Shown here piece after piece: positions 49,401-58,758 of a stretch of DNA of 64,000 nucleotides. Under the pieces are notes generated by a model. That model searched no databases. It saw nothing but the letters and a program-made list of their open reading frames with translations, and was not told where the DNA came from. Position 1 is the stretch's first letter, and each line of letters starts with the position of its first letter. This DNA is from Hexactinellida sp. DTS-2022 (Eukaryota > Porifera > Hexactinellida): assembly GCA_028753945.1 (NCBI GenBank), contig JAPNXP010000009.1:5580001-5644000 (forward strand), written 5' to 3'. The position numbers and the translations under genes are program-made.

Positions 49401-50650
49401 CAGAGCTAGGACAGACTCTCTCCAAGTGAAGATTGCTTGTCCAAGATACAACACACAATCAAGACGGAGTTTGTTCAGAATAAGATAGGCAAAGACTAAC
49501 TGGGATGTAGTTAGGGGATTCTTAATGGCAATGCTTAGCGAGTACATCAGAAATAATGCAATGAATAAACTTGAATTGTAGAGTGAAAAAGTTAGACTTT
49601 GAGTAAAACCGGCAAAACCAGCATAGCGTACTTCTCTCTTCCTGATTCTGTTGATGTACTGCATGAAGGAATTCTCCCAAACATATAATTTAATCACCCG
49701 CATACCCCTGATCATCTGATCCATCATTTCTAATCGCCTGTCGGTTGTTAACGACTGGAGATATCTGAAATGACCAAACAGAAACCCAACCACTGTTTGC
49801 ACTGGAATGTGTAAAACGATGTATACGATACCAACGAAACCAATAGGCCCAATGTAAACTAATGTGGCTAGGACAGTTAGGGAAATTATAATGGGAGTAA
49901 TCCATATATAGTTCCAATAGTGTACTCCAAATCCTAGCTTGTAAACATCGTTTGATATCAAATTGATTATGTGGCCGATAGAGATTCTGTGGAGAGTGGA
50001 TTGCTGTAATTTAATGACTTTATGGAATAAAGCGGAGGTACATACAGTCAACATTTGTATTCCGTTGCCCTCACTGTAGTAGTTGCTAATAGAATGATTG
50101 AACACGAGATAAGCTAGAATGAGAGCTATTGATGTTGCATAGCCCAACGAGGATCCCAAATGTACAGCAGTGACTGTGGTAACATTCATATTACTTTCAG
50201 TGTTACTCTGTGCAAAAACTGATGTGAACTGTGAAACGAGTATGGACAGAACTAATAGTAATAAACCCTCAATGAAGAACAATATTCCAGCAATAAGGAA
50301 CTGACTTTTGAGAGCTTTCGCAAGAGCTATTTTAATATCAGGTCTCCTCTTATTCTTTAATTCCATCTGCCAATAGGTCTCAAATCTCTCATAGAGATAT
50401 TCAGATGACTGCTCCTTTGGGCAAGGGAATAGATCTTCTTGTCTCAATGTAGTCTTAGACCCTTTGTTCATTAATTTTCCAATCCAATGGAATGTCACTT
50501 GTGATATTATATTACCCCTGTAATCAATTTTATTCGGATTTATGTTCATTTTCTCTAATATGATTTAAAATAATTATTGATGATTATATCACTCGTCAAT
50601 TTTCAAATTTCCCTGCAGCGATGTTTGCCTCATAAACTAATTTCACTAAT
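46495..50650. repeat. Right arm of a 12-kb inverted duplication
   Basis: Inverted partner of 38525-42690. The arm ends near 50650, where a GAGGCAAACATCGCTGC segment diverges from the left partner and the SINE-like repeat begins. Confidence 0.9.
46647..50549 (-). CDS. ABCC4/MRP4-like ABC transporter, right copy
   Basis: 1,300 codons in one exon with the same domain order and the same Walker and signature motifs as the left copy. It ends with LRLRQLAM and a stop, which probably is the original C-terminus. About 18 residues differ from the left copy, and 10 of them fall between about residues 918 and 1005 (for example TRWF against TCWF, LGFF against LSFF, STFEYLIHF against SIFDYVIYF), while the rest of the gene, including both NBDs, is nearly identical. 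The role is the same as for the left copy: ATP-driven efflux at the plasma membrane. The two genes converge on the NKIRAS-like gene. Upstream sequence is shared with the left copy for about 100 bp, so basal promoter elements may be shared too. Confidence 0.93.
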   Translation of the reverse strand: MNINPNKIDYRGNIISQVTFHWIGKLMNKGSKTTLRQEDLFPCPKEQSSEYLYERFETYWQMELKNKRRPDIKIALAKALKSQFLIAGILFFIEGLLLLVLSILVSQFTSVFAQSNTESNMNVTTVTAVHLGSSLGYATSIALILAYLVFNHSISNYYSEGNGIQMLTVCTSALFHKVIKLQQSTLHRISIGHIINLISNDVYKLGFGVHYWNYIWITPIIISLTVLATLVYIGPIGFVGIVYIVLHIPVQTVVGFLFGHFRYLQSLTTDRRLEMMDQMIRGMRVIKLYVWENSFMQYINRIRKREVRYAGFAGFTQSLTFSLYNSSLFIALFLMYSLSIAIKNPLTTSQLVFAYLILNKLRLDCVLYLGQAIFTWRESVLALKRIQIVLELPESIDSCLAHSPTSDCPSIEMIDFSASWRGTELINNNSLVLKSICLIADRAKLVVVAGPIGSGKSSLLMSLINELPGISGQINMNGISSYATQQPWIFSGTFRGNILFGSTLHSQRYQRVIAACSLTDDVAAFGEGDLTLIGERGVTLSGGQKARVSLARAVYQEADIYLLDDPLSAVDMKVGRDIFDNCVRQFLSDKIVVMVTHQIQYVQSADEIVVMREGSVVCKGPYASVVQNAFCKEFLLDLERIEERDISDSVIRNVCSGPYAVLNPVTNPKEGNETEQRNAPLSRFLTAEDHRPNTSSLAVYIQYFWTGGLFATVLMLVLTVASNCSLFLSFWWMQSMTSCSNEFTMLSSDNVSIGTDRLCPWYLSVYNPAALVLLGFFTFFGSILSLLLGFTFYYVLLQASRRLHNRMLHRVMHSPIYFFDTNPTGRILNRFSTDTGFLDGRLPYMFCYFWSYATYVVFATLASCFSQYYLLIPITICLVLTLSFRYYYLKTSSQIKRLESVARSPLYSHISLCLLGLSTIRALRIEKRVTQDFHYFQDQHSASWYNYIVCTCWFQLRLSFFAFSVALFGILTAMITHYMLKWDQLVSFSLPLLISIPSIFDYVIYFSAEVEILMVSVDRIIAYCGLIQEKVCSSYRPYQISSHNSMSRGDIQLINVSFKYSADLPDSLTNVSLHVLAGEKIGIIGRTGAGKSSLFNALCRMNEISEGCILIGRDDISKLDLYAHRKRLSVIPQDPVLFSGTLRYNLDPFDESSSEEIWAAVGNCHLRKMVESLPGQLMSPVEEDGHNFSVGERQLLCLARAILRKNRIILIDEATANVDIHTDALVQQAIRTHFSGCTVLTIAHRIETVMDSDRMIVLDKGRIIEFEVPILMLENENSYLSTLLSQLDLGTQLRLRQLAM

Positions 50651-50654
50651 TTTA

Positions 50655-50741
50655 TTACAACAAGCTGCTCGTCCGAGCTACGCGCGTTCTTGCAACTTCC
50701 ACTCGGGCCTGCGGCCTTCGCATGTATTTAAAGCAAATACC
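50655..50741. repeat. SINE-like repeat, partial copy 3, split by a LINE
   Basis: ACAAGCTGCTCG, GCTACGCGCGTTCTTGCAAC, CTCGGGCCTGCGGCCTTCGC match 6950-7010 and 18480-18560. The LINE is inserted at its end, and the target sequence TATTTAAAGCAAATACC is repeated at 54329-54345. Confidence 0.7.
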
Positions 50742-50742
50742 G

Positions 50743-51025
50743 TCTTGGAAATGCAAATACTGATGTGGAGAAACCTAGGCCTATTCGTATTAAGTTAGAT
50801 TCTAAGTATGTAAAAGAGAAAGTTGTAGCAAGTGCACATAGATTGAAGGCGTCTCCTCAATTTACGAACATCTATATTAAACCCGACCTTACTTTTATAG
50901 AAAGAACTCTTCAAAAAGAACTACGACTTGAACTATCCAACAAAATACGAGAACAACCTGACAAGCGATGGAAAATTCGGAATAACTTGGTTATAGATAA
51001 TGGTATGTTTAATCGAATCTCTTGA
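50743..51025 (+). CDS. LINE ORF1, C-terminal part
   Basis: The frame is open from the truncation point and reads RLGNANTDVEKPRPIRIKL, then FTNIYIKPDLTFIERTLQKE, a C-terminal RNA-binding ORF1 domain pattern common in CR1/L2-type and similar LINEs (RPIRI, NIYIxPDLT, ERxxxKEL). It lacks the start and the N-terminal part. It ends 33 bp before ORF2, in the same frame. Confidence 0.75.
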
Positions 51026-51058
51026 CTTTCTTCTCATGAACAAGGGCATATTCCGAAC

Positions 51059-54000
51059 ATGTGTACTGAAATATATAAACGTACTTCTATCCAAGTTAAC
51101 ATAGATTTTTATCATCATAAACTGACTAAGAATTCATTTTATCCCTCTAATAATGCTACTAAAGAAACAAAGCTCCGTAATCTTATCTATATAAAAGTTC
51201 TCAAACCTATCCCCGATGGTCTTCTCACAAATGTAGCTTTATGGAACTGTCATTCTCTGAATAATAAAAAGACATATTTATGTGATCTTATTATCTCACA
51301 TCGCATTGATATCTTATGCCTCACAGAAACCTGGGCTACAAGTGAGAATTCCCACACTATTGAAATTCTAAAAAACTTATTACCAGACTATCAAATTATT
51401 AACCTCCCTAGATACTCAAAAGGAGGAGGACTTGCTATTCTAGCTCGGAAGAATTTTCTTATGAAAAGAAACTATGGGTTTAAGTTTACAACCTTTGAGC
51501 ATATTGATCTCACTATCTATTCAGGAAGTAATGTTGTTAGACTAATTTTGATTTATCGTCCACCTTGTTCAAAAAAGAACAAGTTCACTGTCTCCCATTT
51601 CTTTACTGAGTTTTCTACACTTATGGAAGACACTTTAATTTGCATCCATAGAATACTGTTATTGGGAGATTTTAACTTCCATATCGACAATAATGAGGAT
51701 CCTAATGCTAGTAAATTTGCTGATATACTAACTTCATGCTCACTTTACCAACATATTGATACTTGCACGCACATTTCAAAACATATCCTTGATCTAATAA
51801 TTACACGGGTATGTGATGTAAATTTCATCTCTTCTTTTGAATTGCTTCACTCTACTATATCGGATCATGCATGTATTATTTGTAAATGCAAATTGCCTCT
51901 ACCTGAGGCAAAAAAGATTCAAATCACTGGGAGGAAACTACATAATATCAAAATAGATGACTTGTGTAATGACATTAAAGAAGCTTGTGAGGAATTTAAT
52001 AATGCTGATGATGATACGGATGTGGAAAGACTTTCTTCTCATTTGGATGATATGCTAAAAACTTTGCTTGATATACATGCTCCTCTTATTTCGAAAGAAA
52101 TAAGAAATCGTCCCAATTGTCCCTGGTACAAAGATGAGTTTAGAAAGGCTAAAAGAATGAAACGTAGAGCTGAGAGAAGATATCGCAAATCACACCTTAC
52201 TATTCACCTTGACATCCTAAAACAACAATCAAGATATTATAATGAATTACTAAAGTCTGCAAAGTCAGATTACTATATGACCAGGATTGGTAATTGCGAT
52301 GCGAAGAGTCTTTTTAAAACAGTAAACTCGTTTTTCTCTATTAGCAAGAATACTAAGAATTCTTTATTACCTATACATGAATCAGAATTGGATCTTGCAA
52401 ATAGGTTCGCTGAACATCTGCACAAAAAGGTTATTGACATACGAGATTGCTTACGACTAAATCGTTTAGATCGTAAGTCTCTGTTATGTAGCTCCTCTGA
52501 GACATGCCTAACTACTATCAAGAACTTTGACTATGTATCCCCACACGAAATAATGAAGATTATATCTACCAGGTCAAATTCTACTTGTCACCTAGATCCA
52601 CTACCTGTCTCCATTTTAAAAAAATGTTTAAATCCGCTTCTGCTGCCGCTTTCTCTGATTATTAACAAATCCCTAAGTAGTGGTGTCTTCCCCTCAATTT
52701 GGAAGAAATCACTTGTTTTCCCTACTTTGAAAAAAGCCTCCCTTGATCCTGAAAATTTATTCAATTATCGTCCTATATCTAATTTGTCTTTTCTTTCTAA
52801 AGTTATCGAGTGTGTGATTGTAACTCAACTTGAATCTTATTTACATCAGAATAACCTATTTCCCACAAGACAGTCTGCATATCGTCGGTACCACTCCGCT
52901 GAAACAATGATGCTTAAAATTACTAATGACTTAGCCTTATCTCTTGATAGGAATATGGATGTAGCTTTCGTCTTGATGGACCTGAGCAGTGCTTTCGATA
53001 CAGTTGATCACAATATATTATTAAAAAGATTAGAAGAAAAGTTTGGTTTTACTGGAATTGTTCAAAAATGGGTGAAGAGCTATTTAGCTGAACGTATACA
53101 GACCGTAGTTATTTCTAAAGTAGAATCTCTAGCTAGTCCTATGCCATGTGGTGTTCCACAAGGATCTGTTCTTGGGCCTCTCCTCTTTCTATTATATATC
53201 TCTCCAATTCAAGAAATTGCACAATACTACAATATGGAAATAATGATTTATGCTGATGACACTCAATTGTATACCTCCCTTACAGATAATTCATCTACTC
53301 TACAATTAGAAAATTTTCAACGCTGCCTCAATGATATTATACACTGGTTTCAATCTAATATGATGAAGTGCAACCCAGAGAAGACGAAATTAATACATTT
53401 TTCCTCAAAATTCAAGAATGTCTCCTCATCCTTTAAAATATTCGCGGATGGACACGAAGTTAAGCTGGTAGAGGACGCAGTAGATCTGGGGGTTATATTG
53501 GATTCTAGTTTAAACATGAAAAAACAAGTATCAAAATTATGCTCTTCTGCTTCTATTACTCTCCGAAAAATCAGTAGTATTAGTAAATTTTTGGACAGAA
53601 AAGTATTAGAACGATTAGTTCATGCATTTATTTCCACCAAATTAGACTACTGTAACTCTATCTTATATGGATTGCCGGGTGTTGAAATACAAAGAGTTCA
53701 GCGTATACAAAATGCAGCTGCAAGACTAATCACTAAATGCAAAATACAAGATCACATCTCACCTATCCTGGACCAATTACACTGGCTCACGATAAAAAAG
53801 AGGATTGTTTATAAACTATTATTGTTAACCTTTAAATCTCTGTTCCACCAGACCCCAAGATACCTTTATGAAACTCTTGTTCTTCAACATCATCATGAAC
53901 CAACTATGTCTCTAAGATCTGAAAATACTAGGCGATTACAGGTAAAAATACCCAACAATAAATTTTATGGCGGAAGAGCGTACTCAGTTATTGCTCCAAG

Positions 54001-54115
54001 GCTATGGAATGCAATCCCTCCGAGCATCAGAAATAGTAACTCAATTGAGATATTTAAGAAACGTTTGAAGACTCTCTTATTTAAATCTGATGAACATGTA
54101 TTTTGGACTTGTTGA
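51059..54115 (+). CDS. LINE ORF2: endonuclease-reverse transcriptase (CR1/L2 clade)
   Basis: 1,018 codons with no stop or frameshift. An APE-type endonuclease occupies about residues 60-290: LWNCHSL, catalytic LTETW near 91, GDFNFHI near 203 and SDH near 270. RT follows: NYRPISNLSFLSKVIE near 571, LMDLSSAFDTVDH near 640, GVPQGSVLGPLLF near 698 and the catalytic YADD near 731. The C-terminus has RLWNAIPPSIRNSNSIEIFKK, usual for CR1/L2-type ORF2. All catalytic motifs are intact, so the copy may be recent. A cis-supply of this protein could mobilise short elements with similar ATT tails. Confidence 0.95.
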   Translation: MCTEIYKRTSIQVNIDFYHHKLTKNSFYPSNNATKETKLRNLIYIKVLKPIPDGLLTNVALWNCHSLNNKKTYLCDLIISHRIDILCLTETWATSENSHTIEILKNLLPDYQIINLPRYSKGGGLAILARKNFLMKRNYGFKFTTFEHIDLTIYSGSNVVRLILIYRPPCSKKNKFTVSHFFTEFSTLMEDTLICIHRILLLGDFNFHIDNNEDPNASKFADILTSCSLYQHIDTCTHISKHILDLIITRVCDVNFISSFELLHSTISDHACIICKCKLPLPEAKKIQITGRKLHNIKIDDLCNDIKEACEEFNNADDDTDVERLSSHLDDMLKTLLDIHAPLISKEIRNRPNCPWYKDEFRKAKRMKRRAERRYRKSHLTIHLDILKQQSRYYNELLKSAKSDYYMTRIGNCDAKSLFKTVNSFFSISKNTKNSLLPIHESELDLANRFAEHLHKKVIDIRDCLRLNRLDRKSLLCSSSETCLTTIKNFDYVSPHEIMKIISTRSNSTCHLDPLPVSILKKCLNPLLLPLSLIINKSLSSGVFPSIWKKSLVFPTLKKASLDPENLFNYRPISNLSFLSKVIECVIVTQLESYLHQNNLFPTRQSAYRRYHSAETMMLKITNDLALSLDRNMDVAFVLMDLSSAFDTVDHNILLKRLEEKFGFTGIVQKWVKSYLAERIQTVVISKVESLASPMPCGVPQGSVLGPLLFLLYISPIQEIAQYYNMEIMIYADDTQLYTSLTDNSSTLQLENFQRCLNDIIHWFQSNMMKCNPEKTKLIHFSSKFKNVSSSFKIFADGHEVKLVEDAVDLGVILDSSLNMKKQVSKLCSSASITLRKISSISKFLDRKVLERLVHAFISTKLDYCNSILYGLPGVEIQRVQRIQNAAARLITKCKIQDHISPILDQLHWLTIKKRIVYKLLLLTFKSLFHQTPRYLYETLVLQHHHEPTMSLRSENTRRLQVKIPNNKFYGGRAYSVIAPRLWNAIPPSIRNSNSIEIFKKRLKTLLFKSDEHVFWTC

Positions 54116-54330
54116 AGACTATTACTACTTTACCTCTTATTTCTCTTTTTACCAGTTGTATTTAATTCATCTTGCAAGTATTATCCCTAAACATTCAAGT
54201 AACTTTAAAACTACCTAGATGTACTTATACTTTACTGTACTATATATTAATTTTCACTTTGACCTTGTAAAGCGCATTGAGACTTTGTGAACTGCGCTTA
54301 ATAAATGCTGTATTATTATTATTATTATTA

Positions 54331-55739
54331 TTTAAAGCAAATACCTTTTTAAATGTTATGCCGTTGTATTTAAATACTATGGAATATAACAAAAAATTAA
54401 CTAAAATTATCTATCCTCTTTCCTTACGTCACGTTTTTTCCCATTTTGTAATAAATAATACGGTCTGGTCTCATTCGTAATTCTTATCCCCCTTGGAAGC
54501 GTTACGTAACATTTGAAGGTTTCATACACAGGTTGGTTATATTATGGGGAAATCATATAGGAATTATTTTAACAACCCACTAGCCTATTTACAAATGAGT
54601 CAATGACCGTTGTATAGAGTGAAATTTAGCAGATTTTACTGTACCGCATATTTGTAGCTGAGCAGGGAATTCCAACCTCTTTCAGGTGTGGCATCAGTAT
54701 ATTTATTATTTATAAATACTAACCCTGTACCCGCCGGAATATTGGTGCTAACTTAAACAGACATTCTTATATATTAGAGAGTTTGTCCGTGTGTATAATA
54801 CAGAATCAAAATATTGTAAATTAACGAAATTAAGGAACTGTACAACTTGAAACCAGATGGGAAACAGTTATTGGATATCAAATACACACAATGGAATGTT
54901 AGAAATATATGGCTAGACAGAGGGAACACAATAACTGATTGGATGAATGAACTTCCTCTCGACCAATTAAATTACAGTCTCAGATAGGCATTCTATAATG
55001 CACACTTAACAATTGATAGAGACACTAAAATCCTTTTATACTAATTGAATGCTACTGCTAATCCATACTGGAAAATCCTCGAATTTAATAGGCTAAAGTT
55101 TTGGCACCTTTAGGGAGGGAAGATGTGATTGTATTTCTTAGATATTAGAACATGTTCCTAGAAACAATATTTCCTACCCCTCTGCCAAATTTCAAGTATG
55201 TAGCTCTTACCAGTTCCTCAATCAATTCCGAACAACAACAAAAAATAATTGTGATTTAATATATAAGATTTTAGCAAAGGTTGCAACTTCAGAAACGAAT
55301 ACTATTTGCCAATATCGACTATATCAACTATTTCGCTGATTCTAAGATGCACAATATATTCAATAAATATTACAAACCTTTGATTAAATATTACCTACAT
55401 GGTAGTTTAATGCAAGTGGTTTTAATTGGTCTAAGTACGTGTACTACAACATTAGCACTATTAGTAAATAGTAATTATCGATAATACCTTACTACTTACT
55501 AGATGATCCAAATTGTTGTGTTGTTGTTTGAATGATGTTCTATAAAATTAATATACTAACTCATGTTGAATCGAAAATACGAAAAGACATAGAGTGCAAC
55601 TTATTTGAGTTTCTGATAAATAATGGCAGAATGGATACAATAAGGCGTTAAAGTTTAAAGGAATGTATAATTTAATTGTAGGAACAACAAACACAGTTAA
55701 ACTAAGTAAATAGATCATTATACAAACTTGTAGAAGCTA
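54331..55739. repeat. Repeat-rich intergenic stretch
   Basis: GGAAGCGTTACGTAACATTTGAAG at 54495-54520 matches part of 62230-62260. From 54875 to 55270 the sequence follows the repeats at 46185-46335 and then 20080-20570 (CTAATTGAATGCTACTGCTAATCCATACTGG ... CCAGTTCCTCAATCAATTCCGAAC ... GTGATTTAATATAT), showing that those two segments are parts of one longer dispersed element of at least 400 bp. No gene; a 67-codon frame at 55281-55484 has no recognisable domain. Confidence 0.65.
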
Positions 55740-56210
55740 TCATCGTCTGACAAAATCATATGATCCGATTGGAGTTATTCTTTGATTATACAAGTTTGTC
55801 TGATAAGACAAGTTCCTTGCATAATTACAACCATCTTCTATCATTGAAGCTTTGTAATATAGAATTTCTGCTTCCAAAATTTCCTTTTCTCTTTTGAGTG
55901 ATGATTTCAATTCCTCCTGTTCTCTGATTCTTGAATGCAAAATCAACATCTGTATTCTTCCATTCCTTGTATAGTTATCCGAATTTTTCGATTTCCCTTG
56001 CTTTCTTCTGTTCTCTCTCAACCTTGCGTCTCCGCTTTCAGTTATATGTCCATTGCGTAGCAATTTCTTGCAATGAACATCAAACTCGGAGAATGTCAAC
56101 CTATAATGGAGAGAATTTTCCAACTTTTTAAATAACTCTGTAACTTCCATTTGAGTCATTTTATCTTTTTTCCTCAAAATGATTTTACTCCTTTTAACTT
56201 TTAGACTCAT
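55740..56210 (-). CDS. bZIP-like protein with degenerate basic region
   Basis: 156 codons, one exon. Near residues 74-95 a KKLLRNGHITESGDARLREN segment, then RRKQGKSKNSDNYTRNGR, aligns with the LTEEEIDFIKEARRKMINRMSAGRSRER part of the bZIP gene at 35977-36426. The core Asn of the DNA-contacting Asn-x7-Arg is Ser here. A coiled-coil follows with the shared LKREKEILEAEILYYK pattern (LEREKISLLKEIEQYK in the other gene). The protein may have lost specific DNA contact and act as a dimer partner, or it may be a decaying paralogue. The frame is open from a good start, so it is called as a gene with moderate confidence. Confidence 0.6.
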   Translation of the reverse strand: MSLKVKRSKIILRKKDKMTQMEVTELFKKLENSLHYRLTFSEFDVHCKKLLRNGHITESGDARLRENRRKQGKSKNSDNYTRNGRIQMLILHSRIREQEELKSSLKREKEILEAEILYYKASMIEDGCNYARNLSYQTNLYNQRITPIGSYDFVRR

Positions 56211-57888
56211 TTTAACTGTTTATTTATTGTATTATTTTGATTCGTTTGTAAATGTACAATCGTTCAATTATTTATACTTTAACAATTGTAATTTTATTAC
56301 ATAAGCTGTTTAACGTTTAAAGAATAGCAAAGCAAAATAGTCATAAATATTAAGTGGGTGTTAACATGAGAAAGAAATTTGAAGATATTTTTTCCCTTTT
56401 TGTTTTACTGTAGGTAATATTCATTCAAAGGTTTCTAATATTAATTTAAACTGTCTCTCATCATAATGAACTATGTTAATTCGCCATACACGATTCAACA
56501 ATTGCATGAAACTAGGTAAGTAGTTTAATTTCAACAATGTTGCATAAAACTCCACATACACGGTGCAACATTGTTGTATTAAATTCAAAATATACGATGC
56601 AACAATGTTGCGTGCGACAGTTGCATCGTGTGGAGAGCTTTAAGGGAATTTGATATAAATATCCAGTTCAAGTCTTGTGGGTTTTCATTTCTCCAAAATA
56701 CATATACTAAACTATCATATGTAATTGTAGTGAATGCATTCAAATTGCGCACGGGCTACTAAATATTTTCTTTATTTCTATGCTAATTAAGTTTTAAGAT
56801 TACTAGTTAATATTGTTCACACAAAATAGGTAACAAATGAACAAAATTAAATGAACCTAGAAACTAGCTTCCAAAGGCTATAATAGGTTTTAATACTTAG
56901 TAATATATCTGTTAAAAAGAACAAATATCGGCGGATCCCCAGCTGTTGGTAGAAATGAAAGTGCAGTGTATGTATGCTGATTCCGAGTTTCGGATTTACT
57001 AAACGAAGATTTATTGAAAAGTAGGTATACAAATTGGTAAGATTTAAAATAAATCTAGGAAAAAAAGTTTCTAAGGGTTAAAATTGAAAAATATTACAAA
57101 TTCAATTTTGAAAATATATAACATATAGTAGTAGCCGTTTAATGTATTAAGCAATTCACATACAAAATACAATTTATTAAGTCGTGTTCTTCCATCGGGA
57201 CTACAGGTTCTAACGTACAAAATTAAAGAAAAGTACATTATAGAATTACAATTAATTAATTAATTAATTAATTAATTAAGAAGACAATCCAGTAATAAGA
57301 AATATTTACGTATATACAATTTTTACAAAGATTAATTTTTTATAAATAATTGTTTTAATTACTGAATATGAATACATACTTCCAGATTATTTAATAATTT
57401 GAGGTGTTCATTATATGGAACGGCATTATATGCAAAAAGAGCTTTTAATGAAGGATAACTATTTTAACTTTGCACAAGTATAAATTATTATGAGTTATTT
57501 ATTTGTAATTTTGAGTAGATATTTTAGATAGTTTAGTAACTTAGAAATAAATCATTAATATATGATGGAAATTATCCAGTTAGACATTTAAATACCACAA
57601 CTACTCTTCGGTACAATATTATGTTGTAAATGTCCATCCAATTTAGCAAACAGTGGGAAATTAGTTTAATGTTATAAGATATGATATCCCATAGATGTCA
57701 GTGACTAAAGTGATGTTACGTGATTGATACAGAGTTTTTTTATTAAAATAAATAAATATAAATAAATAATAATTCACATATTTTTCATTACAAGTAACAA
57801 TGCAATGCCTTATTGAAAAGAACGCACAAAAATATTGAACATATTAGAAATATTTATATTGTTATGATATATTCAATTTTTCGTTTAA
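56211..57888. other. AT-rich intergenic stretch with short palindromes and microsatellite
   Basis: At 56510-56640 several copies of CGATGCAACAATGTTGC and GGTGCAACATTGTTG occur, self-complementary around CAACATTGTTG; the same motif family is at 63390-63530. A (TTAA)n tract lies at 57249-57280. No gene is supported. Confidence 0.6.
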
Positions 57889-58758
57889 TTACAAGCGCGA
57901 AGTTATTCTATGAGCTACTATCTCATAATGTGAGAACAGATGGAAAACTATTCGGTTATTAGTTATATCGAAACTGATTAAATAAGATATGTATGCCTTT
58001 CTGTTACCCGTCTCGCTACAAGTTTTCCATGTAAAATTCTCTAAAGGAGGAATAGTATTGTGTCCAATGCAAGATATATATAAAGCTAGAGACCCTGTCA
58101 ACCCCCAAATCTGATGTGTTATTTTACTTTCTGGACAGAAGTAGTGATACGTAGAAATAAGGAGTTTATCAACACTTCTGTCATACTCAATATCGACATA
58201 ACGCGTTTCTACAAAGTCATTAGATAGAAAGAATTCCAGAGGGCAATAGAAGTAGTTAGCTACTTCTGTAACAGATATTTTCGGCTTGAAATTCTTATCT
58301 GTGACTACACCTATAACAGCATTGACATGATGTGGAGTGGCAGGCATATTTCCGATAGAGCCTATAACTTGAACCGAGCTGGGCGGTAGGCCTATCTCCT
58401 CCTCGGCCTCCCTCAGGGCAGTGTGAATAGCACTGGAGTCACTGTGCTCTCGCCTGCCGCCTGGGAAACAAACCTGGCCTTTGTGCGAGGTTACGGTTCG
58501 AGATCTTGTTGTCAGTATAAGACACACTCTACCATTCTTCTCAATTAATGGGATTAAAATAGAGGAAAAGTTCTCAAAAGTAATAAATACCACAGGTGTG
58601 TCAACGTGTACTATTTCTTTCTTAGCTAAAGGCCAGTGCCCCCACGGGCCGTTGGCTATGTAGTTCTGAAGGTTTGACTTAATCTGAGAGAGGCTCAACT
58701 GAATTCCTTCTGCCATATACGTCACTAAGGAAAGATTAGATTTACAGTAAATCAACAA
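57889..58758 (-). CDS. NUDT7: Peroxisomal coenzyme A diphosphatase, NUDT7-like
   Basis: 289 codons from the first Met (58758); a second Met at 58716 (MAEGIQLSLSQ) may be the real start. The Nudix box with the CoA-specific lead is clear: LILTTRSRTVTSHKGQVCFPGG then REHSDSSAIHTALREAEEEIGL, i.e. the NUDT7/8-type NuCoA motif and REAEEEIGL catalytic Glu residues that bind Mg2+. It would cleave CoA or acyl-CoA to phosphopantetheine and 3',5'-ADP. The protein ends in TSRL, a good C-terminal peroxisome signal (SRL), matching NUDT7 rather than mitochondrial NUDT8. The start is only 122 bp from the stop of the FAM161A-like gene upstream on the same strand. Confidence 0.93.
   Translation of the reverse strand: MLIYCKSNLSLVTYMAEGIQLSLSQIKSNLQNYIANGPWGHWPLAKKEIVHVDTPVVFITFENFSSILIPLIEKNGRVCLILTTRSRTVTSHKGQVCFPGGRREHSDSSAIHTALREAEEEIGLPPSSVQVIGSIGNMPATPHHVNAVIGVVTDKNFKPKISVTEVANYFYCPLEFFLSNDFVETRYVDIEYDRSVDKLLISTYHYFCPESKITHQIWGLTGSLALYISCIGHNTIPPLENFTWKTCSETGNRKAYISYLISFDITNNRIVFHLFSHYEIVAHRITSRL

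Larger units (their letters stand above)
50742..54328 (+). mobile_element. CR1/L2-type LINE, 5'-truncated, with 17-bp target duplication
   Basis: TATTTAAAGCAAATACC at 50725-50741 and 54329-54345 brackets a unit holding the end of ORF1, an intact ORF2 and a 3' end GCGCATTGAGACTTTGTGAA ... AATAAATGCTGTATTATT with a (TATTATT)n tail, as is usual for CR1/L2 elements. The first two bases of the right duplication overlap the ATT tail. The left end falls inside ORF1, so the insertion was 5' truncated by incomplete reverse transcription. Confidence 0.9.
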
